Origin: Nemertoderma westbladi
Taxonomy: Eukaryota; Xenacoelomorpha; Nemertodermatida; Nemertodermatidae
Assembly: GCA_032718475.1 (NCBI GenBank)
Contig: JAUCBJ010008518.1
Location: 1-32,915, forward strand
Direction: 5' to 3'
DNA length: 32,915 nucleotides
The notes beneath the pieces are model-generated. The model was not told the DNA's origin. It was given only the letters and a program-made list of their open reading frames with translations, and searched no databases. Of the stretch, positions 10,773 through 20,398 are shown piece by piece. The position numbers were made by a program, and so were the translations under genes. The number at the start of each line of letters is the position of its first letter. Position 1 is the first letter of the stretch.

Positions 10773-11039
10773 TGTCTCAACTCTATGGGATGTAATTATA
10801 TTACGCTAATACTGTAGATAATAGATAGCTAGATAATTACGCCAGAGTGTTGACCCATAATCTGTACGGACGAAATAAGTTCGGTTTCGTTCATTACCGC
10901 GAACAACTTTTGCCGTTGTGTCCCATTTATTTGATCGAGGGTTTTGTATCCGAACATGCTCGCCTTAATCGGCTAAAATCGGTGTCAACTAGGTGCCTGT
11001 TATCAATAAGGAAGAAAGGATTATAAACAATAATAAGAA

Positions 11040-11380
11040 ATGGCTGAAGGTTTTCATTTCAGATATTTCTAAAATGTTTTCATTTCTGCACACTAGCGGT
11101 AGACTGGAGAACTGCCGAGGGATTACCGTCCGAACAAAGGCGCAACCTATGGATGTTCTATGGTAGACCATACATAACCGAAAACAATAAATAATTAAAT
11201 GATAAAAAGTTTTCATTTTCAGATATTTCTACCTCTAGCGGCAAACTATAGAAGTGTAGAAGATGTCTAGCACATATAAGCCACGTTTCAGCTTAAACAG
11301 ATAAATCTAGGGAACGGTGGGTGGTTTTCACTTTCAGACATTGCACCTTCTAGTGGCAGACTGGAAAACTGCAGATGGAT
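11040..11380 (+). repeat. Three diverged direct repeats of about 140-bp period
   Basis: A block with TTTTCA-C/T-TTTCAGA-TATT followed by a TCTAGCGGCAGACTGGAAAACTGC-like string recurs at about 11,050-11,118, 11,210-11,255 and 11,328-11,374. Copies are diverged and the second lacks its 3' part. They look like an old tandem duplication. No protein domain is encoded. Confidence 0.5.
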
Positions 11381-12336
11381 CAATCACCTTCCTCAAAAAT
11401 AAGCAGCATGTGTTCTGGTGAAATTTCGCACTTTTGTGTCCCTAAGCAAGACATGTTAGTACTATAGATTTCGGGGGAATAGGCCTAATGTATGGGTTGG
11501 ATAGTTATGGAGTGTTACGCTTGGGGGTTAGTGTGGCGCCCTAACTGCCCTTCAGGTAACAACCGAGAGAGGAGCTTTCGGGTTGCCACCGGTATTTCGT
11601 TTTTCACACATTGACCGATAACTTTCAATTATTGGTTGCAACTTTGCACCGTGGAATTCAAGATGACGAAAGACGTCTCTTATATTTAGATTTGGTACAC
11701 AAGTAGGACTAAATGCGATAACAGATTAATAACAGATGATTATTAATGTTAATGATTATTAATGTTTATGTTTTATTCAAACATTAAGGGTGGGGGGGGG
11801 GGGGGGTTCACCCCCAGTCTTTTTTTTCATCATATATTTTTTTAATGTGTTTTCCGATGTGAAATTTTATGGTGATTCCGAATCTGAAATCAGTCTTTCG
11901 ATAAGGTATTTTGTTCTCGAGTATGGGAACTTTTGTAATTTTCTCCCAAAATTTCAAATTTTTTAATTTTGGTGCAGCACCACATTTTACACCAAAAAAG
12001 ACCATCAAACACCCATAAATGTGCAAATTTTTGGCATTTTCGGAATCAGTGCCGAAAATTAGCCTATAGGTATCAAAACCACAAAAGTAGATAATATTTG
12101 AAAAATTTGAAAAAATTTTCACTTTTGGTGCATGTTTGGTCAGGTTGTTATCAGGATGAAATTTAAATGTCATTTTTCTCGCATTGGCTTTTTTGGGACA
12201 CTTTCTCTATCTACTTTTTAACTACTTAACGGATTTTCGTTCTGTTTGCAGAATTATGTAGAGGAATATTCCCCGCAAAAATTGTATAGACAGAACTTTG
12301 AAATTTTGTATCACAAAAATAGCATTTTTCGTTTAT
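11381..12336. other. Spacer before the GACAC array
   Basis: The spacer includes a 15-G run (11,792-11,806) followed by TTCACCCCCAGTC. A 121-codon minus-strand frame (11,808-12,173) is Lys/Phe/Ile-rich with no recognisable domain and is not called as a gene. One TAGGCCTA palindrome lies at 11,480-11,487. Confidence 0.4.
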
Positions 12337-13845
12337 ACACGACACGACACGACACGACACGACACGACACGACACGACACGACACGACACGACACGACAC
12401 GACACGACACGACACGACACGACACGACACGACACGACACGACACGACACGACACGACACGACACGACACGACACGACACGACACGACACGACACGACAC
12501 GACACGACACGACACGACACGACACGACACGACACGACACGACACGACACGACACGACACGACACGACACGACACGACACGACACGACACGACACGACAC
12601 GACACGACACGACACGACACGACACGACACGACACGACACGACACGACACGACACGACACGACACGACACGACACGACACGACACGACACGACACGACAC
12701 GACACGACACGACACGACACGACACGACACGACACGACACGACACGACACGACACGACACGACACGACACGACACGACACGACACGACACGACACGACAC
12801 GACACGACACGACACGACACGACACGACACGACACGACACGACACGACACGACACGACACGACACGACACGACACGACACGACACGACACGACACGACAC
12901 GACACGACACGACACGACACGACACGACACGACACGACACGACACGACACGACACGACACGACACGACACGACACGACACGACACGACACGACACGACAC
13001 GACACGACACGACACGACACGACACGACACGACACGACACGACACGACACGACACGACACGACACGACACGACACGACACGACACGACACGACACGACAC
13101 GACACGACACGACACGACACGACACGACACGACACGACACGACACGACACGACACGACACGACACGACACGACACGACACGACACGACACGACACGACAC
13201 GACACGACACGACACGACACGACACGACACGACACGACACGACACGACACGACACGACACGACACGACACGACACGACACGACACGACACGACACGACAC
13301 GACACGACACGACACGACACGACACGACACGACACGACACGACACGACACGACACGACACGACACGACACGACACGACACGACACGACACGACACGACAC
13401 GACACGACACGACACGACACGACACGACACGACACGACACGACACGACACGACACGACACGACACGACACGACACGACACGACACGACACGACACGACAC
13501 GACACGACACGACACGACACGACACGACACGACACGACACGACACGACACGACACGACACGACACGACACGACACGACACGACACGACACGACACGACAC
13601 GACACGACACGACACGACACGACACGACACGACACGACACGACACGACACGACACGACACGACACGACACGACACGACACGACACGACACGACACGACAC
13701 GACACGACACGACACGACACGACACGACACGACACGACACGACACGACACGACACGACACGACACGACACGACACGACACGACACGACACGACACGACAC
13801 GACACGACACGACACGACACGACACGACACGACACGACACGACAC
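12337..13845. repeat. Perfect pentanucleotide array, (GACAC)301
   Basis: After a partial unit (ACAC, 12,337-12,340), GACAC repeats from 12,341 to 13,845, exactly 1,505 bp or 301 units, with no interruption or substitution visible. Because the period (5) is prime to 3 and no rotation contains a stop codon on either strand, all six frames are open throughout: plus frames encode Asp-Thr-Thr-Arg-His repeats and minus frames Val-Val-Ser-Cys-Arg repeats. These long frames are artefacts of the repeat rather than genes. No promoter, start context or spliced extension supports expression. Confidence 0.98.
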
Positions 13846-13900
13846 AATATTTATATGTTACAATAAGCAGCTACCGGTACAGTATTTGCACTTTTTCGTG

Positions 13901-13929
13901 ATTGGTTGTAATTTTATTTACACCAATCA
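13901..13929. repeat. Short inverted repeat (hairpin) containing CCAAT
   Basis: GATTGGTTGTAA and TTTACACCAATC are near-perfect inverted copies separated by a few A/T bases, immediately after the GACAC array and before the fold-back arms. It may be part of the fold-back element's end or a chance hairpin. Confidence 0.4.
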
Positions 13930-13989
13930 GAGCATTGTGCCAATAGTTTTTTAAGGGCTACCAATTAAAGTTTACTCAAAAAACATAAA

Positions 13990-14960
13990 AAAAATTAGCA
14001 AAACACATACTTTTTGCACCAAATAATTTACTCATTGACCAAATAACATATAAGCGGACAAAAAATTAATCTGGCCAAAAAAAACACATACTTTTCGCAC
14101 CAAATAATCTTCTTGTTCACCAAAAAAATATATCTAAACTAATGTTATAAATTCAACCCAAAAATTAAAACATCAGCCCCAAATCACACATTTAATACAC
14201 TAAAACACATTATTGCAAACAACAATAGTCAGGTATATGATATTTTCTCCATAGAGACGGCTTTTTCTAACCAAAACAATAAACGATGTTGATACCAATA
14301 GAGAGAAAGGAGCAGGTTACAGAGACTAAACTATGTTGTTACCAATTGAGGGACAGGAACAGGTTATAGAGAAGGCTTTTCTAACCAAAACAATAAACGA
14401 CGTTGATAACAATAGAGAGAAAGGAGCAGGTAACAGAAACGGAATTTTCTAACCAAAACAATAAACTATGTTGTTACCAAGTGAGGAAAAGGAGCAGGCT
14501 ATAGATACGACTTTTTCAAACCAAAACCATAAACGATGTTGTTACCAATTGAGGGAAAGTTGCAGGTTACAGAGACGGCTTTTTCTAACCAAAACAATAA
14601 ACGATGTTGTTACCAATTGAGAGAAAGGTGCAGGTTACAAAGACGCGGATTTTTCTAACCAAAACTATAAACTATGTTGTTATCACTTCAGGGAAAGAAG
14701 CAGGTTATTGGGACGGCTTTTTCTAACCAAAACAATAAACGATGTTGTTAACAATATCGAATATAAAAATACTTTGGGACGAATATAAATAATTTGGTGC
14801 GAAAAGTATGTAATCTGCGAAATAAATATGTATTTAGACGTAGCTTTAATGTATATTGCTTACAGAAAACATGAAATTTGGGGGATTGGGGCTATCGTTT
14901 TGGGGTGGTAAAAAAGTATATTTGGTGCGAAAACTATGCAATCTGGGAAAGAAATAATTT
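13990..14960. mobile_element. Fold-back element enclosing a minisatellite
   Basis: The left arm carries two direct copies of a CACATACTTTT-T/C-GCACCAAATAAT motif (14,004-14,027 and 14,085-14,108). The right arm carries two copies of its reverse complement (about 14,788-14,811 and 14,921-14,940). A second matched pair supports the fold: CAGCCCCAAATCACAC on the left (from about 14,173) against a TTTGGGGGATTGGGGCT string on the right (from about 14,877). The centre is the eight-copy minisatellite listed separately. There is no coding capacity. Such long composite inverted repeats around tandem arrays are typical of Foldback-like non-autonomous DNA elements. Exact ends and target duplication were not resolved. 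Confidence 0.55.
14256..14757 (+). repeat. Minisatellite, about 66-bp unit, eight copies
   Basis: Units begin GACGGCTTTTTCTAACC, continue with ACAATAAACGATGTTGTTACC and end with a GGAGCAGGTTACAGA-like string. Copies start near 14,256, 14,322, 14,371, 14,437, 14,503, 14,570, 14,639 and 14,710. The second lacks about 20 bp and the last is cut short. Copies are diverged by substitutions and small indels, so the array is not recent. It is the core of the fold-back structure. Confidence 0.8.
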
Positions 14961-15053
14961 GTGGTCTTTTTTAAGGCTCATTAGGACATTAGTCGAACCC
15001 ATACCGGCCCGGGAAATTCAAATTGCAGAAAAACTCCACACTTCCACAATGTA

Positions 15054-15234
15054 GGGCGAGCCACGAAGTGAGTGAGCCTTAGCGTAGTGGTACCATTAAT
15101 CAACCTGTGGGGCGAGCCACGAAGTGAGTGAGCCTTAGCGTAGTGGTACCATTAATCAACCTGTCGTTCTGTGGGGCGAGCCACGAAGTGAGTGAGCCTT
15201 AGCGTAGTGGTACCATTAATCAACCTGTCGTTCT
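15054..15234 (+). repeat. Tandem repeat, three copies of a 56/64-bp unit
   Basis: Units start at 15,054, 15,110 and 15,174 with GGGCGAGCCACGAAGTGAG and end with ACCATTAATCAACCTGT. The first unit has no trailing octamer, the second carries one CGTTCTGT, and the third runs into a seven-copy octamer array. Otherwise the copies are identical, indicating recent duplication. Confidence 0.85.
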
Positions 15235-15282
15235 GTCGTTCTGTCGTTCTGTCGTTCTGTCGTTCTGTCGTTCTGTCGTTCT
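15227..15282 (+). repeat. Octamer array (GTCGTTCT)7
   Basis: There are seven perfect tandem copies of GTCGTTCT followed by GTCGTGTTC, which begins the dispersed repeat. The related copy downstream has only three octamers (16,798-16,821), so the octamer number is variable at this junction. Confidence 0.9.
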
Positions 15283-15645
15283 GTCGTGTTCAATTTTAAA
15301 CGTTAATAACTCGGCCAATCTTTGATGAAATCTATCCAAACTTGGTACACATGTTGTTTGGCAAAAGTTTAGAAATTTTCCAAGTAGAATTTCCGTGTGG
15401 CCTTCGAGAAGCTAAGATAATAGCAGTTAATTAGTTAATTAAGTTGATTGCGGTGAAAACGCCATTTTCAACCTGCCTTTTAAAGGAAATTAATTGTTTT
15501 ACAGTATAAGATTTAAATAATTATACTTAAAAATTATACAGATATAATCCCCATACGCCATTCTATTATAGTTTTTAATTAGTTTAAGTGATTTGCTTTA
15601 ATAAATGTGTCTTTAATTGATCTAAACGTAATTAAACCGCACAAT
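15283..15645 (+). repeat. Dispersed repeat, copy A
   Basis: This block of about 360 bp, from GTTCAATTTTAAACG to a poorly conserved end after ATTGATCTAAA, reappears at 16,822-17,182 in the same orientation with roughly ten differences over about 340 aligned bases. It is non-coding. With the preceding octamer array it looks like one end of a non-autonomous repeat family. Confidence 0.8.
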
Positions 15646-16240
15646 TATTGAGTACAAATTTAATCCTTCCCATTATTGGTCAAGTCTCTGCTGGTGTGGA
15701 GCTAGCTGCTGGGAGTTGTGGCTGTAGACTAACCTGAGAGGAATTGTAATAGAGGCAACCAGTATTGCTATTCCAGCCCAATCACTGAATTGTGTTTATT
15801 ATAGGCTGGACGGGCCGCATAACCGTTCGACTATTACTACTATATATAATCCAACATCCCAATATCCTTCCTGTATTGACTCTACTATAAGTGTTGTATT
15901 GCTATCTCAGTTAAATGACAGATATAATAACATAAATACAATCCATGGCATGGCTGTTGTAGGCTTCTGAAATAGTTTATTCCACAATGTATATGTCTGG
16001 TTATTTTTTAATTGAATTTTTGCAAAGTAGTAAAATTAATGTTCTTAAAAATAATATTATTATTTTATATGTAACCTAGGAAATTAGCTACATTTTTTCG
16101 CTGCAGCTTTAAGAGTGTACATTGATTTAATATTATTTCAATACCCATATTACTACATCGGTATAAGATGCGTTGGCGTTGTATCACACATCTCCACATA
16201 GATGTATCAACAGTTACTCGCACAGTTTCGAAACTTCGCA
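15646..16240. other. Spacer between dispersed-repeat copies
   Basis: AT-rich sequence without recognised genes or arrays. Confidence 0.5.
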
Positions 16241-16542
16241 TAGTTATAACTGTATAAAGATCGTCAGTCTGCGTTTAGGAAAAATATTTTATGACAAAAC
16301 AGGACAAGCGACGAGCGCAACGATGCATATAATGAAGACGAGTACTGCGTTGACTAAATTATTATATAAACCACCTGGCTTCACATATTGATCGCATCCC
16401 TAGTTATTATTATTATAAAGATCGCCCTAGCCTGCGTTTAAGAAATATATTTAAATACAAAACAGGACGAACGCAAAGAGGCTTATAATGAAAACGAGTA
16501 CTGCGTTTATTATATTCCTATAAACCACCTGGCTTTGCATAT
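16241..16542 (+). repeat. Diverged tandem duplication of about 145-150 bp
   Basis: Copy 1 (16,241-16,389) and copy 2 (about 16,401-16,542) share TAGTTAT at the start, TATAAAGATCG, CTGCGTTTA, ACAAAACAGGAC, an ACGAGTACTGCGTT string, and TATAAACCACCTGGCTT at the end. Identity is roughly 80% by eye. No coding potential is shared between the copies. Confidence 0.7.
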
Positions 16543-16625
16543 TTAACGTGCGATTGGAAATAAGTTCGTGCTACCCTTCCGTGGGTGGTAGATGTCGCGG
16601 TTATGTATTGGTGGTTGGGAAGGGT

Positions 16626-16644
16626 GGGGGGGGGGGGGGGGGGG
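16626..16644 (+). repeat. G19 homopolymer
   Basis: A run of 19 G preceded by GGGAAGGGT. It is one of five G or C runs of at least 15 in the window and is capable of forming G-quadruplex DNA. Confidence 0.95.
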
Positions 16645-16797
16645 AGATTAAAAGGGGTGAACACGTACTGTCCACCTTTCTTTGATTGATTGGTGGTGTG
16701 GGTAAATTTCTCAAAACCTGATTTTGTGATACAGTCGCTGCATTTTAATTTGTATATAATAACTAGGCCTCGTGCTGCGCGAAGTCCCCACGAACGT

Positions 16798-17182
16798 GTC
16801 GTTCTGTCGTTCTGTCGTTCTGTCGCGTTCAATTTTAAACGTTAATAACTCGGCCAATCTTTGATGAAATCTATCCAAACTTGGTACACATGTTGTTTGG
16901 CAAAAGTTTAGAAATTTTCCAAGTAGAATTTCCGTGTGGCCTTCGAGAAGCTAAGATAATAGCAGTTAATTAGTTAATTAAGTTGATTACGGTAAAAACA
17001 CCATTTTCAACCTGCCTTTTAAAGGAAATTAATTGTTTTACAGTATAAGATTTAAATAATTATAATAAAAAATTATACAGATGTAATCCACATACGCCAT
17101 TCTATTATAGTTTTTAATTAGTTCAAGTGATTTGCTTTAATAATTGTGTCTTTAATTGATCTAAAGTAATTAAAACGGCAAA
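16798..17182 (+). repeat. Dispersed repeat, copy B, with (GTCGTTCT)3
   Basis: Three octamers (16,798-16,821) lead into a block about 97% identical to copy A. The GAGCCACGAAGTGAG unit found before copy A is absent here, replaced by a CTGCGCGAAGTCCCCACGAAC string. Shared sequence fades after ATTGATCTAAA near 17,165-17,182. Confidence 0.8.
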
Positions 17183-17610
17183 AAAATTGATTCTCATTAA
17201 ATACTGATCATTTATTGGTTAACATCCAAGTTGGCTCGGTGCTGGTATATAGGATAGGAAGGATGTTTGGTGTGTGTAGAACAGCCAGTGCTCTTCAATG
17301 GGAATGCGAATGTAAGTAACCACATGTGTACAGGCCGGTAGACAGATTGGCCATAGCTAGCTAACGAGATGGAAATCTGAATTCGCTACTATTCAGTCTA
17401 TTATTGTGTTATTGTGTGTTAGACAGATCTCATTTAATAAATGTCAGTCAATAACATTTTACCACTGCAGAAGGTTTATATCCATACTTGTTTTTTCCTC
17501 ATAAATATTGGGCTTATTATTTTTTGATGGGATTTCTTTGTAGTTGAATTGTCTAAGTTTTTACACTGAGGCATTAACAGAGGGTACTGGTATTAAATTA
17601 ATTATTCGAA
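17183..17610. other. Spacer without recognised genes
   Basis: No coding, RNA or array feature could be supported here. Confidence 0.5.
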
Positions 17611-17611
17611 T

Positions 17612-17735
17612 GGTGTTCGGACACTTCCCCCCCGGACACTTCCCCCCCGGACAGTTCCCCCCCGCTCAAGTAGGACACTTCCCCCCCGGACACTTCCCCC
17701 CCAGACACTTCCCCCCCGCGGACACTTCCCCCCCG
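17612..17735 (+). repeat. Minisatellite of GGACACTTCCCCCCC units
   Basis: About seven copies of a 15-bp unit GGACACTTCCCCCCC occur, with variants GGACAGTT and AGACACTT and one spacer (GCTCAAGTA). In one plus frame the 15-bp period gives Gly-His-Phe-Pro-Pro repeats, which explains an 86-codon open frame spanning it; this is not evidence for a gene. Confidence 0.85.
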
Positions 17736-18675
17736 ACTGTTCTTAACTTCGCACATTCGTATTTTTCATTTTGTAAGGTAAACGGACCGCTTGTATCCAG
17801 ATAAGTTGTATCCAATTTTCCTTTCGTAGCTCAGAAAGTGATCTTTTGCATCCCGATTTTACATTTTATATCCAAGTTTTATTTATGGGTTTTATCAATG
17901 CAATTACATCGTATTGTTTGCTAATCTTTAAACAATTAATTATATTAGATGACCTATAAATTCCATCCCCGGAATGATATACTGTTTTTATTAACTATAG
18001 AATTATAATAATTAATTGTTTTAATTATAGGTATTATTATGTAATAGTCTTCTTCAAATTGTAGCAGATGGGGATGAATATTATTGTTGCAATCAAAATT
18101 ATACCTCTCCAGGGTAAAATCGACATGCGTCGACCTGTATTCTGTATTCAGCCATGACCTACTAAAGTACGACCTGCCAAGCTGCAGCAGCCCCCCGAAA
18201 TTAGTGGGCCGGTTTTTAAAATTTAAATATAGCTTGCCTTCCAGGTATGATAATGTTAGGGAATAAATAATTATTATTATAATTGATTCATTAATTAGCT
18301 ATGGCCTACAGTAATCTGGTAATAAACCAATACCGGTCCTGTAGACCTCAGGTTTGTCACCAGACTGTTCCCTATCCACTATCCATACAGGATACAGCTA
18401 TCTGTATGTATACATTACCATACTGCCATACAGTACAGCAGCAGTACCAGAGTACACCAGTATGCAGTACACTACTCAGTCATTTTCGCCACTACCTACC
18501 TACCAGGACTGCAGGACCAGCAGACTGGTACTTGGTACTGCCTTAGGGCCCTAGTGTTCCAAATTAAAAGTATTTCTACCTACTGCCTACTGGCCGACTA
18601 GCTGCAAGCTGAGGTCAGGAGGTAGGCGACTTTTCAAAGCATAACCAGGTAGGACCTCCAGCCCCCAGCCCCCAG
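17736..18675. other. Spacer, partly TAC/CAG-rich low complexity
   Basis: At 18,340-18,540 the sequence is a scramble of CAGTAC, TACCAG and CATAC strings, giving overlapping Tyr/Thr/Gln-rich frames with no domain. GCCCCCA repeats occur near 18,660-18,675. The region may include the 5' end of the P-like element, but no terminal inverted repeat was found. Confidence 0.4.
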
Positions 18676-18771
18676 CCTGACTGGAATACTTAGGCCTACC
18701 ACCTACAGGCAGACAGGTTTAACTGCATTGCGGCGCGCACAATATGTACTGATGTAAGTATTCCAGTCAGG
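18676..18771. repeat. Perfect 17-bp inverted repeat upstream of the transposase
   Basis: CCTGACTGGAATACTTA (18,676-18,692) and its exact reverse complement (18,755-18,771) flank a 62-bp spacer. The pair ends about 100 bp before the transposase ATG. It could be a subterminal inverted repeat, a binding site for the THAP domain, or a stem-loop in the leader. Confidence 0.8.
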
Positions 18772-18874
18772 GTACCCACCCATGGTACCACCAGAACGAA
18801 CGAAACCGAACCGACTTAATCTTCCAGCATCGTCATCTATACCAGTATACCATATATACCAGTATATTATTATA

Positions 18875-20012
18875 ATGGTTGGGAAATGCTGTGTTTATGG
18901 TTGCAAGTCAGGATATGCATCACAGTCGACTAGTTCAACCACCGCCAGTCCTACACCATCCATGTTTAGTTTTCCGCAATCATCATCTCCGGTTTATCAC
19001 ACATGGCTACAGTTTATGTCAAACCGTTCTGAGAATACATTATCCTCACCTTGGACTCCATCTAGTAGCTCCAAAGTTTGTATACTTCACTTTGAAAATG
19101 AGTTCATTAATAGAAATACCTTAAGGCCAACTCTTAAGAAGGAAGCATACCCAAGTATTTATCCTCAGAGTGTTCCTAGTTGGGCTGCCAAACAAGTTAC
19201 ACCTATTAGGAAACAACCAATTAAGCGTTTATTCCAACCAGACGAATTAGAGGAGTTTACAAAACGAACTCGTATTTCATCCCTTGAACAACTGCATAAA
19301 TACATTGCAACAAAGCCTATCGAACTCACTGGATATGAAGTTAAAGCGGACATTGAGTCATTGACAATCTTTAAACTGAATATAGTAAGTGGTATACCAA
19401 CTATTTCTGAAACGTTAAACATCAGTAACAACTTAAATGTTAGATTATCCTATAATGGAATTCCTTTGACTCTACCAAGTTGGTTGCGATCTGTTCATAA
19501 CTGTCAATTGAATTCTACAACAATGATTTCTGAACTACTAAACTTCTGCCGAATTCATAAGGATGACAATGAGTCGATTATTAGCAGTTTCTTCTCTCTA
19601 CAATTTATAAAACCAAAAGGTCGCCCTAAATACAGTTCTGAGCAGATTAGGTTTGCTTTACTCCTTCGTTACACTTCCGTAAATGCCTATAAATTATTAA
19701 AGACTCAACTTCCTTTGCCATCACTATCATTACTACGTAGTATCACCTCGGGAACTGTGGATTGCATGGCTGCCCTAATATTAATGAGGGAGTCTGGTAA
19801 TATTTCCAATGATATATTATTGTTGGTAGACGAGATTAAGTTGCAGGAGCAGGAAATGTATAGTAGTGGTCAGTTCTTTGGTAAGGATGCCTCATCAGAT
19901 CAACTTTATTCTGGTCTTGTGTGCTTTATGGTGACTTCAATGAAAAAATCTATTGCTATAGTTATTCATGCCAAACCAGTTGTTTCCGCGACGCATTCTA
20001 CAGTACAGGTGG
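18875..20012 (+). pseudogene. P-element/THAP9-like transposase, 5' half, disrupted
   Basis: The start is set at ATG 18,875 because the THAP domain begins there. The frame stays open to 18,782 upstream, but those 31 codons are low complexity. The THAP zinc finger shows C6/C10 and C69-x2-H72, with a Ser-rich insert making the middle spacing longer than usual, and an LRPTLKKEAYPSIYP segment in place of the AVPTIF box. Next come a region resembling the P-element helix-turn-helix (about residues 200-300) and the first catalytic Asp, D319, in LLLVDEIKLQE. The frame is interrupted after Gln378 by a Ty3/Gypsy LTR; translation would continue through 15 LTR codons to TAA at 20,054-20,056. P-element transposases cut and paste DNA with a DDE RNase H fold. 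Without the 3' half this one cannot catalyse, but its DNA-binding domain is complete. Confidence 0.88.
20008..20012 (+). other. Target-site duplication GGTGG, left copy
   Basis: GGTGG directly precedes the left LTR, and the same five bases directly follow the right LTR (25,214-25,218). A 5-bp duplication is standard for Ty3/Gypsy integrase. Ignoring the insert and one copy leaves the transposase reading frame continuous. Confidence 0.9.
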
Positions 20013-20259
20013 TGGGGTATATATATTGTGGCTCGCCCCATATGTGTAAACTCTAACAGTAGTTATTGTGTTACCGGTACACTGACTGGGATATAATTCC
20101 GTACTCTTGTACAACTACCATAGGCATTATGCTGCCTATATATTATTTTATATGTTAAACTGCTAATGTTATTTTAGTACTGGTGATTGGTTTGTCATTA
20201 AAACTGGCCCGAAGCGATTACCCTGCTATTACAGTTTTCCCTTCGAACACACCACACCA
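20013..20259 (+). repeat. Left (5') LTR of the Gypsy element
   Basis: 247 bp, starting TGGGGTATATATA and ending ACACCACACCA. It contains GGGATATAATTC (about 20,088-20,099), a possible TATA-like promoter element, and a TACCGGTA palindrome. It is identical to the right LTR except at 20,100. Confidence 0.95.
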
Positions 20260-20276
20260 TGGCGCAGTCTAAGGCG
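20260..20276 (+). other. Primer-binding site of the Gypsy element
   Basis: TGGCGCAGTCTAAGGCG begins at the first base after the LTR. Its reverse complement ends AGACTGC-G-CCA, the shape of a tRNA acceptor strand with discriminator G and CCA tail. G73 fits tRNA-Ser, a primer used by several Gypsy-group elements, but the tRNA identity is inferred. Confidence 0.7.
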
Positions 20277-20398
20277 TAACCCGCGCCTACACCCAGATAC
20301 GGTTAATCAGCGATCATTCCCGGTCGATTAGCCTACCTAAACTGCAATTCCTTCGCCTACAGAGATACGATAAACTGCAACGACTCATTGCCGTCGCT

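Noticed and set aside
11808-12173. 121-codon minus-strand frame as a small gene
   Set aside because: Lys/Phe/Ile-rich composition follows the base content, no domain is recognised, and it abuts a G15 run.
12226-13901. Open frames of about 500-550 codons on both strands over the GACAC array
   Set aside because: They are forced by a stop-free 5-bp repeat in every frame; the flanking unique codons show no domain.
14256-14757. CRISPR-like array of regular repeats
   Set aside because: Units are contiguous and diverged, with no unique spacers, in animal DNA; it is a minisatellite.
15054-17182. The two dispersed-repeat copies as LTRs of one short element
   Set aside because: They lack matching TG...CA ends, their 5' boundaries differ, and no primer site, polypurine tract or target duplication was found.
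17544-17804. Pro-rich 86-codon protein over the C-tract minisatellite
   Set aside because: It is explained by the 15-bp repeat period, with no support in the flanks.
18301-18554. Two overlapping 66-81 codon frames rich in Tyr, Thr and Gln
   Set aside because: They arise from TAC/CAG low-complexity sequence.
18782-18874. Upstream ATG extending the transposase by 31 residues
   Set aside because: The extension is low complexity and the THAP domain normally begins within a few residues of the start, as it does from 18,875.
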